Notes under the pieces: generated by a model
Told to the model about the DNA's origin: nothing
The model's input: only the letters and a program-made list of their open reading frames with translations
Database searches by the model: none
Assembly: GCA_902705825.1 (NCBI GenBank)
Contig: CACSIL010000011.1
Span: 1-56,712 of the forward strand
Reading direction: 5' to 3'
DNA length: 56,712 nt
Source of the DNA: Halioglobus japonicus
GTDB taxonomy: Bacteria > Pseudomonadota > Gammaproteobacteria > Pseudomonadales > Halieaceae
Shown: positions 9,798 to 18,757 of the stretch, in pieces
How the letters are laid out: the number at the start of each line of letters is the position of its first letter
Position numbering within the stretch: position 1 is the stretch's first letter
Made by a program: the position numbers and the translations under genes

Positions 9798-9831
9798 AGA
9801 GTGGGGTCAGTGACAGAGTGGGGGCAGAGTA
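9798..9831. repeat. Two 17-bp imperfect direct repeats
   Basis: Two adjacent 17-bp units, beginning AGAGTGGGGTCAG and AGAGTGGGGGCAG, lie between ubiE and the DUF971 gene and are followed by AGTAAAAACT. From memory, similar GTGGGGTCAGAGTAAAA strings recur between genes in marine gammaproteobacteria, often near REP-associated tyrosine transposases. No transposase is present here. Confidence 0.55.
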
Positions 9832-9877
9832 AAAACTCATGAGAATCCGCACGCTTGAGGATAATAGCGGGCGTGCC

Positions 9878-10261
9878 CTAGAGTTTCAGTACCTGGACAT
9901 CGGGATCGCGATTCGCGCCGGCCTTCGCCATGCGATCGAGGTATTCCTGCCATCTGGCTTCCTGATCACGGCAAAGTTCATACAAATAGCGCCAGGAGTA
10001 CAGCCCGGTATCGTGGCCATCATCAAACACCAGCTGCAGCGCATAGTTACCCACCGGCTTGATCGCCGTGATAGCAACTTTCATTTTCTCCGTTTGCAGG
10101 ACTTCCTGGCCCGGCCCGTGGCCGAGCACTTCTGCGGAGGGGGAATAGACGCGCAGATACTCACAGCTCAGGGAGTAACTCTCACCGCCCTCGTACGTCA
10201 GCTCCAACAGGCGCGAGCGACTGTGCAGCTGAATCGACGAGGGTGTGGGCGCCTCTGACAT
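9878..10261 (-). CDS. DUF971 (gamma-butyrobetaine hydroxylase N-terminal-like) protein
   Basis: This small protein matches the DUF971/GBBH-like_N family, seen in the core FDDGHDTGLYSWRYLYEL and the LELTYEGGESYSLSCEYLRVYSP block. Free-standing members are often linked to iron-sulfur or metal handling, but the function is not settled. Start choice: ATG 10261 (MSEAPTP) or the TTG at 10273 that overlaps the hslU stop (TTGA). Neither has a good ribosome binding site. Lying directly behind hslVU, it may share their heat-shock transcription. Confidence 0.88.
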   Translation of the reverse strand: MSEAPTPSSIQLHSRSRLLELTYEGGESYSLSCEYLRVYSPSAEVLGHGPGQEVLQTEKMKVAITAIKPVGNYALQLVFDDGHDTGLYSWRYLYELCRDQEARWQEYLDRMAKAGANRDPDVQVLKL

Positions 10262-10269
10262 CGTGGTTG

Positions 10270-11595
10270 TCAAAGAATAAAGCGGGACAGATCATCGTCC
10301 TCGCTGAGTTCCTGCAACTGCTTATCGACAAACGCGGCGTCTACCATCAGGGCGGCGTCCTGCAGGCCGGCGTCGGCGGCGCCAAAGGATGTTTCCTCCA
10401 GCAGGCGTTCCATTACCGTGTGCAGGCGTCGGGCACCGATATTTTCAGTGCGTTCATTCACCTGCCATGCGGTCTCGGCAATACGTCGCAAACCATCCTT
10501 GCTGAACGTCAGATCCAACCCTTCTGTCTCCAGCAGGGCTTGATACTGCTCGGTTAGCGAGGCGCTGGGCTCGGTCAGGATGCGCTCGAAATCATCGGGT
10601 GACAGCGCGGAAAGCTCTACGCGAATGGGCAGGCGCCCCTGCAGCTCAGGGATAAGGTCCGAAGGCTTGGCCAGATGGAAAGCACCGGAAGCGATAAACA
10701 GGATGTGGTCTGTTTTGATCATGCCGTGTTTGGTGCTGACAGTGGAGCCCTCAATCAGTGGCAGCAAATCGCGCTGCACACCCTCGCGGGATACATCGGC
10801 ACCGGCGCCCTCGGAGCGCTTGGCGACTTTGTCCAGCTCATCGATAAAGACAATGCCATTCTGTTCCGCTTCTGCCACCGCTTTTTGCTTGAGCTCGTCC
10901 TCGTTCACCAGTTTGGCCGCTTCTTCGTCGCACAGCGCCTCAAACGCGGCCTTGATCGGCATCTTGCTCTTCTTGCTCTGTTGGCGCGACATGTTGGAGA
11001 ACATGCTCTGCAACTGGTTGGTCATTTCCTCCATGCCCGGTGGTGCCATGATCTCCATCCCCGGAAGGCTGGCGGTGACCTCCACTTCTATCTCTTTGTC
11101 GTCGAGCTCGCCCTCGCGCAATTTCTTGCGCAACAATTGCCGCGTGCCGGAGGCTGACTCGTCGGCGTCGTTATCGCGGGCTGTCGGTAGCAGGATATCC
11201 AGTATGCGCTCTTCAGCGGCTTCCTCGGCGCGAAAGCGCACGCGGGTCATTTCCTGCTCGCGGTACATTTTGATGGACACATCGACGAGGTCGCGCACAA
11301 TAGATTCAACATCGCGGCCGACATAGCCCACTTCGGTGAACTTGGTGGCTTCTACCTTGACGAAAGGCGCGTTGGCCAGTTTCGCCAAACGCCGCGCGAT
11401 TTCGGTTTTACCGACGCCGGTTGGCCCTATCATCAGAATATTCTTGGGCGTGATTTCGGCGCGCAGTTCCTCGGGCAACTGCATGCGCCGCCAGCGATTG
11501 CGCAGCGCGATGGCAACCGCGCGTTTGGCCGCATCCTGGCCGATGATGAATTTGTCCAGCTCGTGGACGATTTCTCGGGGGGTCATATTGGACAT
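10270..11595 (-). CDS. hslU: HslU, ATPase subunit of the HslUV protease
   Basis: HslU is the AAA+ unfoldase that feeds substrates to HslV. Walker [10 protein letters not shown] is at residues 57-65 and Walker B is in [14 protein letters not shown]. The inserted I domain lies between them, and the sensor/C-terminal region contains [21 protein letters not shown]. The length of 441 aa is normal. It begins 8 nt after hslV. The sigma-32 promoter in front of hslV should serve both. Confidence 0.98.
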   Translation of the reverse strand: MSNMTPREIVHELDKFIIGQDAAKRAVAIALRNRWRRMQLPEELRAEITPKNILMIGPTGVGKTEIARRLAKLANAPFVKVEATKFTEVGYVGRDVESIVRDLVDVSIKMYREQEMTRVRFRAEEAAEERILDILLPTARDNDADESASGTRQLLRKKLREGELDDKEIEVEVTASLPGMEIMAPPGMEEMTNQLQSMFSNMSRQQSKKSKMPIKAAFEALCDEEAAKLVNEDELKQKAVAEAEQNGIVFIDELDKVAKRSEGAGADVSREGVQRDLLPLIEGSTVSTKHGMIKTDHILFIASGAFHLAKPSDLIPELQGRLPIRVELSALSPDDFERILTEPSASLTEQYQALLETEGLDLTFSKDGLRRIAETAWQVNERTENIGARRLHTVMERLLEETSFGAADAGLQDAALMVDAAFVDKQLQELSEDDDLSRFIL

Positions 11596-11603
11596 GCAGT
11601 GGC

Positions 11604-12143
11604 CTAAAAATCCAGTTGTTCGATGGTGCGGTTATGGTTTGTGTAGATACAGATGTCGGCGGCTATGCCGAGACCTTTCTCTACGATGTCACGTGCTTCC
11701 AGTTCCGTATTTTCGAGCAGGGCGCGGGCAGCGGATTGGGCAAACGGGCCGCCGGAACCGATCGCGATCAGGTTATCTTCGGGTTCTATCACATCGCCGT
11801 TGCCGGTAATGATCAGTGACGTTTCCTTGTCAGCGACTGCCAGCAGAGCCTCCAGGCGTCGCAGGGAGCGCTCGGTGCGCCAGGCTTTTGCCAGTTCCAC
11901 CGCGGCACGTACAAGATGGCCCTGGTGTTTATCAAGTTGTGCCTCAAACAGTTCGAACAGGGTGAAGGCATCGGCGGTGCCGCCGGCGAACCCCGCCAAC
12001 ACCTCGTCCCGATACAGGCGGCGCACCTTGCGGGCGTTGCCTTTCATCACCGTGTTGCCCATGGAGACCTGACCGTCGCCGCCAATAACCACGCTGTTAC
12101 CACGTCGTACGGAAAGTATGGTTGTACCTCGGAACTGTTCCAC
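11604..12143 (-). CDS. hslV: HslV, peptidase subunit of the HslUV protease
   Basis: HslV is the proteasome-like threonine peptidase. The start is GTG 12143, preceded by AGGAGA at 12153-12158, giving [16 protein letters not shown]. Removal of the short propeptide would expose the catalytic N-terminal Thr. The frame stays open to 12224, but that extension covers the sigma-32 promoter. The family blocks [23 protein letters not shown] and [14 protein letters not shown] are intact. The length of 179 aa is normal. Confidence 0.96.
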   Translation of the reverse strand: MEQFRGTTILSVRRGNSVVIGGDGQVSMGNTVMKGNARKVRRLYRDEVLAGFAGGTADAFTLFELFEAQLDKHQGHLVRAAVELAKAWRTERSLRRLEALLAVADKETSLIITGNGDVIEPEDNLIAIGSGGPFAQSAARALLENTELEARDIVEKGLGIAADICIYTNHNRTIEQLDF

Positions 12144-12197
12144 TTCTTTATGTCTCCTGGGGGCGATCGAATGGGCTGGCAGAGGGTGGACTGTCAG

Positions 12198-12225
12198 ATA
12201 TGGGGGGGTGTGCGGGAAATTCAAG
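12198..12225 (-). promoter_or_regulatory. Sigma-32 heat-shock promoter for hslVU
   Basis: Read on the minus strand, the -35 element is CTTGAAT (12225-12219) and the -10 element CCCCATAT (12205-12198), with a 13-bp spacer. This is an almost exact match to the RpoH consensus CTTGAAA-N11-16-CCCCATnT. Transcription would start near 12190, about 45 nt before the hslV GTG. Confidence 0.88.
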
Positions 12226-12253
12226 GCTCTGTCTTGAAATCAAACCCGGGAAC

Positions 12254-12856
12254 TCACCCTGCGCTGCGTTTGAGTAATACGGAATCGATGTTCTGATTGG
12301 CGAGGAGACCGCGAACCCTGCTGACTTCGTCGTGCGACCCGAAGGGCCCCAGCGATACGCGGAACCAGCGACCACTGTCCACGGTGCTCTCTGTGATACG
12401 TGGCTCGAGCCCCAGCAGCAGTAATTCAGCGCGTCGTCGCTCGGCATCTTCGCGCTGGCGGAATGACCCGGCCTGCAGATAGTACGGCTGGGGTGCCACA
12501 GTCGGGCTGGGTGGCTTGCGGACATCGGCCGCCGGCTCAACGGTCTCTACCTCTTCTTCAATCTCTATGGTTTGTTCGGGCAGCAGCGTGTAAAAATCAA
12601 AGCGCGGCTTCGGTACCTCTTCTACTTCCGGCTGTGCTGTGGCGGCAACCTCCTGCCCCGGCTCAACCGGCTCAGGCAAGGTGCCCAGGTAAACCAGAAA
12701 ACTCAGGAATATACCGGTGATCACACCCGTCATGTACAGGCGAAAGCCCTTGCCGCGGGGCTCGGGTTCACCCGTTTGCCGGTGTGCTTGCGCTTTGCGG
12801 GCGGCGGGCTTTTTCTTGCTCGTATTCTGTCTGCGCTTGGCGTAATCCTGGGGCAC
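12254..12856 (-). CDS. FtsN-like SPOR-domain protein
   Basis: This is a bitopic membrane protein with a basic cytoplasmic N terminus, one membrane helix (about residues 41-61, MTGVITGIFLSFLVYLG), a Pro/Glu-rich periplasmic linker and a C-terminal SPOR domain (about 125-200) that binds denuded septal peptidoglycan. The position directly downstream of argS is where FtsN-like proteins sit in Pseudomonas-type genomes, so a late cell-division role is likely. Similarity outside the SPOR domain is too low to call it ftsN firmly. Confidence 0.85.
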   Translation of the reverse strand: MPQDYAKRRQNTSKKKPAARKAQAHRQTGEPEPRGKGFRLYMTGVITGIFLSFLVYLGTLPEPVEPGQEVAATAQPEVEEVPKPRFDFYTLLPEQTIEIEEEVETVEPAADVRKPPSPTVAPQPYYLQAGSFRQREDAERRRAELLLLGLEPRITESTVDSGRWFRVSLGPFGSHDEVSRVRGLLANQNIDSVLLKRSAG

Positions 12857-12859
12857 GGT

Positions 12860-14545
12860 CTACATTTCCTCCGGGGCGGATACACCCAACAGGTCCAGGC
12901 CGTTGGCGATAACCTGACGTACGGCCTGGCTGAGGGCGACGCGGGCATCGCGAACAGCCTCTTCCTCAACCAGCATTTTGTGTGCGTTGTACCAGGTATG
13001 AAAGCCGCCTGCCAGTTCTCGCAGATACGTAGCGAGGGTATGCGGTTCACTGTTCAGCGCGGCATTCGCAACCACCTCAGGGTAGCGGTCGAGTTGCCGC
13101 AGCAAGCTTTTTTCATGCTCTTCCTGCAGCTGGTCCAGGTGTTGCAGGGCATTCTCTGCCTGCCATGTCCAGCCGTGCTCGGCGAGCTTGCGCATCACGC
13201 TGCAGCTGCGAGCGTGGGCGTATTGAATGTAATACACCGGGTTGTCGTTACTTTGCGACAGGGCCAGATCGATATCAAATGTGAGTTGTGAGTTGGGTGC
13301 GCGGGCCACCAGGAAATAGCGGGTTGCATCGCGACCGACTTCTTCGATCAGGTCGCGCAGTGTGAGGTAGCTGCCGGCGCGCTTGGACAGCTTCACCTCT
13401 TCGCCCTCGCGCATCACGGTCACCATCTGGTGCAGTACATACTCTGGCCAGCCGTCTGGAATGTCCTGTGCCAGTGCCTGTAATCCTGCGCGTACACGGG
13501 TTACCGTGCTGTGGTGATCTGCGCCCTGTTCATTGATGACGCGCTCGAACCCGCGCTGCCACTTGTTGAGATGGTAGGCCACATCCGGCACAAAGTAGGT
13601 GTAACCGCCCTCGCGCTTGCGCATCACACGGTCTTTGTCGTCGCCGAAGTCGGTGGTGCGCAGCCACAATGCACCGTCCTGTTCATAGCAGTGGCCGTTC
13701 TCAACCAGCCGCTCCACCGTGCGTTCCACGGCGCCTTCCTGGTACAGCGAGGACTCGAGAAAATACACATCGAAGTGCACGGCAAAGGCTTTCAAATCGA
13801 GGTCTTGTTCACGGCGCAGATAAGCCACGGCAAACCGGCGGATGTCATCGAGATCATCGGCATTACCCGAGCCGGTGACATGGCGGTCCTCGGCGCTGAC
13901 GGTATCGCCGCGTAAATAGGCTTGCGCCAGCTCCGTAATATAGTCGCCCCGGTAACCGTCCTGCGGCCACTCGGCATCTTCGGGTGTGACGTTGTTGCAG
14001 CGCGCCTGTACCGACAGCGCCAGATTGTCAATTTGTGCGCCGGCATCGTTGTAATAGAACTCGCTGGAGACGTCCCAGCCGGTAGCTGCCAGCAGCCGAC
14101 AGAGGCTGTCGCCCACAGCCGCTCCCCTGCCGTGGCCGACATGCAGTGGCCCGGTGGGGTTGGCGGACACAAACTCTACCTGCACCTTGCGTCCGGCGCC
14201 TTTGTCGCTGGTGCCGAAGGCGGCTCCCCGCTCAAAAATCCTGCGGATGACCGCCTGATTGCTGTCGGCAGAGAGAAAGAAATTGATAAACCCCGGCCCC
14301 GCTATCTCGGTGCGTGTCACCAGCGGGTTGGCCGGCAGTGCAGCGCAGATCAGCTCGGCGAGTTCGCGCGGTTTGCGCTTTGCCGTCTTGGCCAGAGCCA
14401 GTGCAATGTTGCACGCCAGATCGCCGTGACGCTTGTCGCGAGTGCGGTCAATCTGTATCTGTGGACTGGTATCGGCGGGTAGAACGCCGTCGGCAATCAG
14501 CGAATCCAGCGCCTGTTGTAACAGTACTGTGAGTTGTTCCTTCAT
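12860..14545 (-). CDS. argS: Arginyl-tRNA synthetase
   Basis: This class I synthetase charges tRNA-Arg. The HIGH-type motif is [12 protein letters not shown] (about residue 137), the KMSKS-like motif is KLSKRAG, and the DALR anticodon-binding domain is at the C terminus. The N-terminal Add-1 domain is present. The length of 561 aa matches the family. It ends 3 nt before the downstream SPOR gene. Confidence 0.97.
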   Translation of the reverse strand: MKEQLTVLLQQALDSLIADGVLPADTSPQIQIDRTRDKRHGDLACNIALALAKTAKRKPRELAELICAALPANPLVTRTEIAGPGFINFFLSADSNQAVIRRIFERGAAFGTSDKGAGRKVQVEFVSANPTGPLHVGHGRGAAVGDSLCRLLAATGWDVSSEFYYNDAGAQIDNLALSVQARCNNVTPEDAEWPQDGYRGDYITELAQAYLRGDTVSAEDRHVTGSGNADDLDDIRRFAVAYLRREQDLDLKAFAVHFDVYFLESSLYQEGAVERTVERLVENGHCYEQDGALWLRTTDFGDDKDRVMRKREGGYTYFVPDVAYHLNKWQRGFERVINEQGADHHSTVTRVRAGLQALAQDIPDGWPEYVLHQMVTVMREGEEVKLSKRAGSYLTLRDLIEEVGRDATRYFLVARAPNSQLTFDIDLALSQSNDNPVYYIQYAHARSCSVMRKLAEHGWTWQAENALQHLDQLQEEHEKSLLRQLDRYPEVVANAALNSEPHTLATYLRELAGGFHTWYNAHKMLVEEEAVRDARVALSQAVRQVIANGLDLLGVSAPEEM

Positions 14546-14700
14546 GTTTTGGGGGTGTACCTGGACAGCGTCAATGGGTTACCGGTAATAGGATGTGTTG
14601 GCGGGCCTGTGCCGATTGCCGTGCAATAGCGGGCGGGCCCTGCTGGCGCAGTTTACCATCATTCACGATTCGCGCGCGACGTTGAGCAGCCAACTCGCTG

Positions 14701-16899
14701 TTAGAAAACATCCTGTGGATCGATATCGATGGACCAGTTCAGTCCTTGGCGGGCCGGCAGACCTTCTGCGTTCGCCACCAATAGGCTCGCGGCAGCCTGT
14801 GCCGAGCTGCGGTCCGGCGCGGTTAACAACAGCTGGCAACGGTATTTGCCGGCGCGGCGTTGCATGGGGGAAGGCAGTGGACCTATCAGCCTGGTGTCGG
14901 GCGGGAGATGCGGTGTGCAGTGCTCGCGCAGCGTTTGCAGGAATTGCTCACCGTACTCGGCATCCCGGCAATCGGTGCGCATCAACACCAGTTGCCCGGC
15001 GGGGGGTAGACCGGTTTCCCGCCGCTGCGCCAGCATGGCGCGCGCCTGTGCCCCATACGTTGTGCTCAACATGGCAAGCAGTGCCGGGTGGTCCGGGTAA
15101 TGGGTTTGCAGCAGCACTTTGCCCATCAGTTCTGCCCGCCCGGCGCGGCCTGCCACCTGGGTCAGCAGCTGTGCCATGCGCTCCTCGCCACGAAAATCGG
15201 CGCTGAACAGCAGCGCATCGACATCGATGACAGCCACCAGGCTGACGGCGGGAAAGTGGTGGCCCTTGGTGAGCATCTGTGTGCCGAGCAAAATACAGGG
15301 TTCACCCCGATTGATTTCGTCGGCAAGCGCCTGCATAGCACCCTTGGTTTGCATGGAATCGCTGTCCACGCGATGGACAGGCCACTGTGTAAACCGTGTG
15401 TGCAGAAAATCCTCGGTCTGTTCCGTACCCAGGCCCGCGGCCAGCAACCGCTCACTGTGGCACTGCGGGCATTGCCGGTGCAGTACGCTGGAGGCGCCGC
15501 AGTGGTGGCAGCGCAGGCGGCGGCGTCTGCGGTGCACCGTTAATCGGGCGTCGCAGGCGCGGCACTCGGCGATCCAGCCGCAATCGTGGCACTGCAGTGT
15601 GGGCGCGTATCCTCTGCGATTGAGAAACAGCAGGACTTGCTGCCCCTGCTGCAAAGTTTGCTCCACCGCCGTAATAAGGGTGTCAGACAGGCCCGCGTGC
15701 AGCACCTGCTTGCGGACATCCAGCGCCTGGATGGCAGGCATGCCAGCACTGCTGGCGCGTTGCGTGATCTGTTGGTGTTGATAGCGGCCCACCTCGGCGT
15801 TTTGAATGCTTTCAAGCGAGGGTGTGGCACTGCCGAGCAGGATCGGGCACCCGTGTATATGGGCCCGCTTCACGGCGACATCTCTGGCCGAATAGCGAAA
15901 GCCGTCCTGCTGTTTGTAAGAGCTGTCGTGTTCCTCGTCCACGATCAGCAACCCCGGTTTGGCGAGGGGGGTGAAAACCGCGGAGCGTGTGCCGATTACT
16001 ATCTGGGCAGAGCCGCTGCGGGCCGCCTCCCAGGCGAGGTAGCGCTGGGCATCGGTCAGCCCGGAGTGCAACACGGCAATGTTCGCGTCAAAGCGCTGCT
16101 GAAAGCGAGCCAGTGTTTGCGGGGTAAGGCCGATCTCGGGAACAAGTACCAGCGCCTGGCGCTCGCGCTGCAGGCAATCGGCGATTAATTGCAGGTATAT
16201 CTCGGTCTTGCCGCTGCCGGTAACACCCTCCAGCAGATGGCAGCTAAACCCGTGTCCGGCGTCCAGAACACTCTGCAATACTGTGGCCTGCTCAGCATTC
16301 AATGACAGACTATCATTGATTTTAAAGGTATGTGAGTGCTCACTAATAAGACGTGGTTCGATCAACCGCTTGTCCTGCAGGCTGCGCAGTACGGTCGCAC
16401 TGATGCCGCTGCTTTTGAGTTCGGTGCTGGCCATACACTCATGCTGGCGCAGCAGACTGATGGCCTGTGCCTGGCGCGGTGACCCCGGCAACGCCTCCTC
16501 GGGAAGACCCTTGGCGCGGGTGGTGAGTTGCCAGCCGGGAGTTCCCGCTGGCAGCGGTGGCTTGCCCTCGCGCAGACGCTTGGGAAACAGGGTGCTGTAC
16601 ACCTCACCCAGCGGGTGGTGGTAATAGCTGCTGGCCCAGAGGCAGAGCTGCTGCAGTTGCGGGTCAACCAGCGGGGTTTCATCCAACAGTGCCAGCGCCG
16701 CTTTTAGTGTGCTGCCGGGAACTGCGCTCTCGGTGCATACCTCAAGCAGATAGCCGGTGAGCTCGCGTTTACCAAAAGGCACGCGAAACCGCACACCGGG
16801 CTGCAAGTTCTCGAGCTGGGCCTCGCTCATGTCTTCGGGAGGAAGATAATCAAAAGGGCGACGCAGGGGCGATGGAATTGCCAGGCGAAGTATGGACAT
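14701..16899 (-). CDS. priA: Primosomal replication restart helicase PriA
   Basis: PriA recognises stalled forks and reloads the replisome. The protein has the N-terminal DNA-binding domain (FDYLPPE, GVRFRVPFGKRELTGYLLEV), Walker A GVTGSGKTEIYL, the DEEH box, and paired zinc-binding cysteines (CHDCGWIAECRACD, CHHCG, CPQCHS) between the helicase lobes. The length of 732 aa is normal. It is divergent from rpmE, a conserved neighbour pair. Confidence 0.97.
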   Translation of the reverse strand: MSILRLAIPSPLRRPFDYLPPEDMSEAQLENLQPGVRFRVPFGKRELTGYLLEVCTESAVPGSTLKAALALLDETPLVDPQLQQLCLWASSYYHHPLGEVYSTLFPKRLREGKPPLPAGTPGWQLTTRAKGLPEEALPGSPRQAQAISLLRQHECMASTELKSSGISATVLRSLQDKRLIEPRLISEHSHTFKINDSLSLNAEQATVLQSVLDAGHGFSCHLLEGVTGSGKTEIYLQLIADCLQRERQALVLVPEIGLTPQTLARFQQRFDANIAVLHSGLTDAQRYLAWEAARSGSAQIVIGTRSAVFTPLAKPGLLIVDEEHDSSYKQQDGFRYSARDVAVKRAHIHGCPILLGSATPSLESIQNAEVGRYQHQQITQRASSAGMPAIQALDVRKQVLHAGLSDTLITAVEQTLQQGQQVLLFLNRRGYAPTLQCHDCGWIAECRACDARLTVHRRRRRLRCHHCGASSVLHRQCPQCHSERLLAAGLGTEQTEDFLHTRFTQWPVHRVDSDSMQTKGAMQALADEINRGEPCILLGTQMLTKGHHFPAVSLVAVIDVDALLFSADFRGEERMAQLLTQVAGRAGRAELMGKVLLQTHYPDHPALLAMLSTTYGAQARAMLAQRRETGLPPAGQLVLMRTDCRDAEYGEQFLQTLREHCTPHLPPDTRLIGPLPSPMQRRAGKYRCQLLLTAPDRSSAQAAASLLVANAEGLPARQGLNWSIDIDPQDVF

Positions 16900-16973
16900 T
16901 AAGCGCCTTAGTTAACCGCGAGTAATCGCGAAATGGTTTGGAATCGGGCATTGTAGCAAAAGCCTGCGAGCTA

Positions 16974-17001
16974 TTGCTTATCGCTGCGTGTCTGGTAAGA
17001 T
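16974..17001 (+). promoter_or_regulatory. Sigma-70-type promoter for rpmE
   Basis: TTGCTT at 16974-16979 and TAAGAT at 16996-17001 are separated by 16 bp in the priA-rpmE divergent spacer. A leader of roughly 115 nt would follow. Confidence 0.55.
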
Positions 17002-17069
17002 GCCCGCCTATTTTTTGAGCGGCTCATGCTGCGTGGCCCATGCCCGTAGCGGTTCAACTCTCCCAGCGA

Positions 17070-17104
17070 GGTGCGGTGCCTGACAGAGATCAGGTGGCGG
17101 CACC
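17070..17104 (+). promoter_or_regulatory. Candidate L31 leader hairpin in the rpmE 5' UTR
   Basis: GGTGC (17070-17074) pairs with GCACC (17100-17104), and CCTGA (17079-17083) pairs with TCAGG (17090-17094), leaving an internal loop and a CAGAGA apical loop just before the rpmE ribosome binding site. Autoregulatory L31 leaders have been described in several bacterial groups. Assigning this one to that class is an inference from structure and position. Confidence 0.5.
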
Positions 17105-17125
17105 AATGACCAGGAGTTCCATGTA

Positions 17126-17341
17126 ATGAAAGCAGATATACACCCCAAATACGAGGCTGTCACAGCCACTTGCAGTTGCGGTAACACCATTCAGACACGT
17201 TCTACACGTTGTGAAGATTTTCTTATCGATGTGTGTTCAGCCTGCCACCCGTTCTATACTGGCAAGCAGAAGGTTGTCGACAGCGGTGGTCGCGTCGATC
17301 GCTTTAACAAGCGCTTCGGTGGTCGCGGCACAAAACGCTAG
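17126..17341 (+). CDS. rpmE: Ribosomal protein L31 (zinc-binding type)
   Basis: This is a 50S subunit protein of 71 aa. Four cysteines (CSCG near residues 16-18 and CSAC at 37-40) make it the zinc-containing C+ form. AGGAG at 17112-17116 lies 9 nt before the ATG. Five nt upstream is another ATG followed at once by TAA (ATGTAATG), a start-stop element in the initiation region. Confidence 0.97.
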   Translation: MKADIHPKYEAVTATCSCGNTIQTRSTRCEDFLIDVCSACHPFYTGKQKVVDSGGRVDRFNKRFGGRGTKR

Positions 17342-17372
17342 GGGAATCGTCGCAGTCAGCTGCGATGCCTGC

Positions 17373-17414
17373 AAAGCGCCAAAACCCCACCGGGGTTGGC
17401 GCTTTATAATTTTC
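17373..17414 (+). terminator. Intrinsic terminator of rpmE
   Basis: A GC-rich stem, AAAGCGCC..ACCCC against GGGGTTGGCGCTTT, is followed by a T-rich tract (TATAATTTTCTT). It ends about 90 nt before the chosen malic enzyme start and overlaps the longest possible N-terminal extension of that gene, which argues against that extension. Confidence 0.85.
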
Positions 17415-17506
17415 TTCAAGCTTTATTCCGCAAAGGTGCGCCTGTGAATCGATCCAGTTCCAGTTCCAGTTCTGCAGAACTTCAGGAGAGCGCAGGAAGC
17501 AGCTCC

Positions 17507-18757
17507 ATGTCCCGAGACATGAAAGAAGATGCTCTCGCTTATCACGCCGAGCCTGTACCAGGAAAAATCAGCATCGAGCTCTCCAAGCCGGCTGACACGC
17601 TCAGGGATCTGGCGCTTGCCTACAGTCCCGGCGTAGCCGAGCCCTGCCGCGAGATCGCTGAGAACCCGGCCGACGCTTACCGCTACACCGGTAAAGGCAA
17701 TCTCGTTGCTGTTATCAGCAACGGTACTGCGGTGCTGGGTCTGGGTAATCTCGGCAGCCTGGCCAGCAAGCCGGTGATGGAAGGAAAAGCGCTGCTGTTC
17801 AAGCGGTTTGCCAATATCAATGCCATTGATATTGAAGTGGATTCAGAAGATTCACAGGAATTTATAGCCACTGTCTCACGTATTGCAGCCACTTTCGGTG
17901 GGATCAACCTGGAAGATATCCGGGCACCGGAGTGTTTTGAAATAGAGTCAGCCCTGATCGAGCAGTGTGACATTCCGGTGTTTCACGACGATCAGCACGG
18001 TACTGCCATTGTCTCCGCTGCAGGCTTGATCAACGCGCTGGAAATTCAGGGCAAGAAGCTCGAAACGGCTGTGATTACCTGTCTGGGCGCGGGCTCGGCG
18101 GCAATTGCCTGCATGCGCCTGTTGTTGAGCCTGGGTGCGCGCCGCGAGAACATCTTCATGCTGGACCGGCGCGGAGTTATTTACGAGGGTCGTGAAGGGG
18201 TAAACGCCTACAAACAGGAGTTTGCCAATAACACCGACAAGCGCACGCTTACGGATGCGATCAACGGCGCCGACGTCTTTATCGGCTTGTCCGGGGCAGA
18301 TTTATTGACCCCGGCTATGCTGTCGTCGATGGCCCCGCGGCCAGTGGTATTCGCCTGCTCCAACCCGGATCCCGAAATCAAGCCGGAATTGGCCATGGCC
18401 ACCAGAGACGATCTGATTATTGCCACCGGCCGGTCGGATTACCCCAATCAGGTAAACAACGTACTCGGCTTTCCTTTCATCTTCCGCGGCGCGCTCGATG
18501 TTCGTGCATCGCATATCAATGAAGAGATGAAAGTGGCCGCGGTGAAGGCGCTAAGCGCACTGGCTCGCGAGCCAGTAACGCCAGAGGTACTGGCTGCCTG
18601 TGGCCGCGATGCCCTGGCGTTCGGCCCGGAATATATCATTCCCAATCCGCTGGATGATCGCCTGCTGCAGCGCGTTGCCCCGGCGGTTGCCAGGGCTGCC
18701 GTCGATAGCGGCGTAGCCCGTTTGCCCTATCCCCAGAACTATATGGTAGTTCGCTAG
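17507..18757 (+). CDS. Malic enzyme, stand-alone NAD(P)-dependent form
   Basis: The enzyme decarboxylates malate to pyruvate and forms NAD(P)H. The family blocks DLALAYSPGVAEPCREI, GNLGSLASKPVMEGKALLFKRF, FHDDQHGTAI and the Rossmann motif CLGAGSAAIACMRLL are clear. ATG 17507 has GGAAG 7 nt upstream and gives 416 aa. A GTG at 17444 would add a Ser-rich stretch encoded by three TCCAGT repeats. The phosphotransacetylase-like domain of the long MaeB type is absent. The stop overlaps that of convergent mrcA in a CTAG. Confidence 0.92.
   Translation: MSRDMKEDALAYHAEPVPGKISIELSKPADTLRDLALAYSPGVAEPCREIAENPADAYRYTGKGNLVAVISNGTAVLGLGNLGSLASKPVMEGKALLFKRFANINAIDIEVDSEDSQEFIATVSRIAATFGGINLEDIRAPECFEIESALIEQCDIPVFHDDQHGTAIVSAAGLINALEIQGKKLETAVITCLGAGSAAIACMRLLLSLGARRENIFMLDRRGVIYEGREGVNAYKQEFANNTDKRTLTDAINGADVFIGLSGADLLTPAMLSSMAPRPVVFACSNPDPEIKPELAMATRDDLIIATGRSDYPNQVNNVLGFPFIFRGALDVRASHINEEMKVAAVKALSALAREPVTPEVLAACGRDALAFGPEYIIPNPLDDRLLQRVAPAVARAAVDSGVARLPYPQNYMVVR

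Noticed and set aside
17453..17470. Three TCCAGT hexamers as a phase-variation tract
   Set aside because: A 6-bp unit does not shift the frame, and the tract lies upstream of the most likely malic enzyme start.
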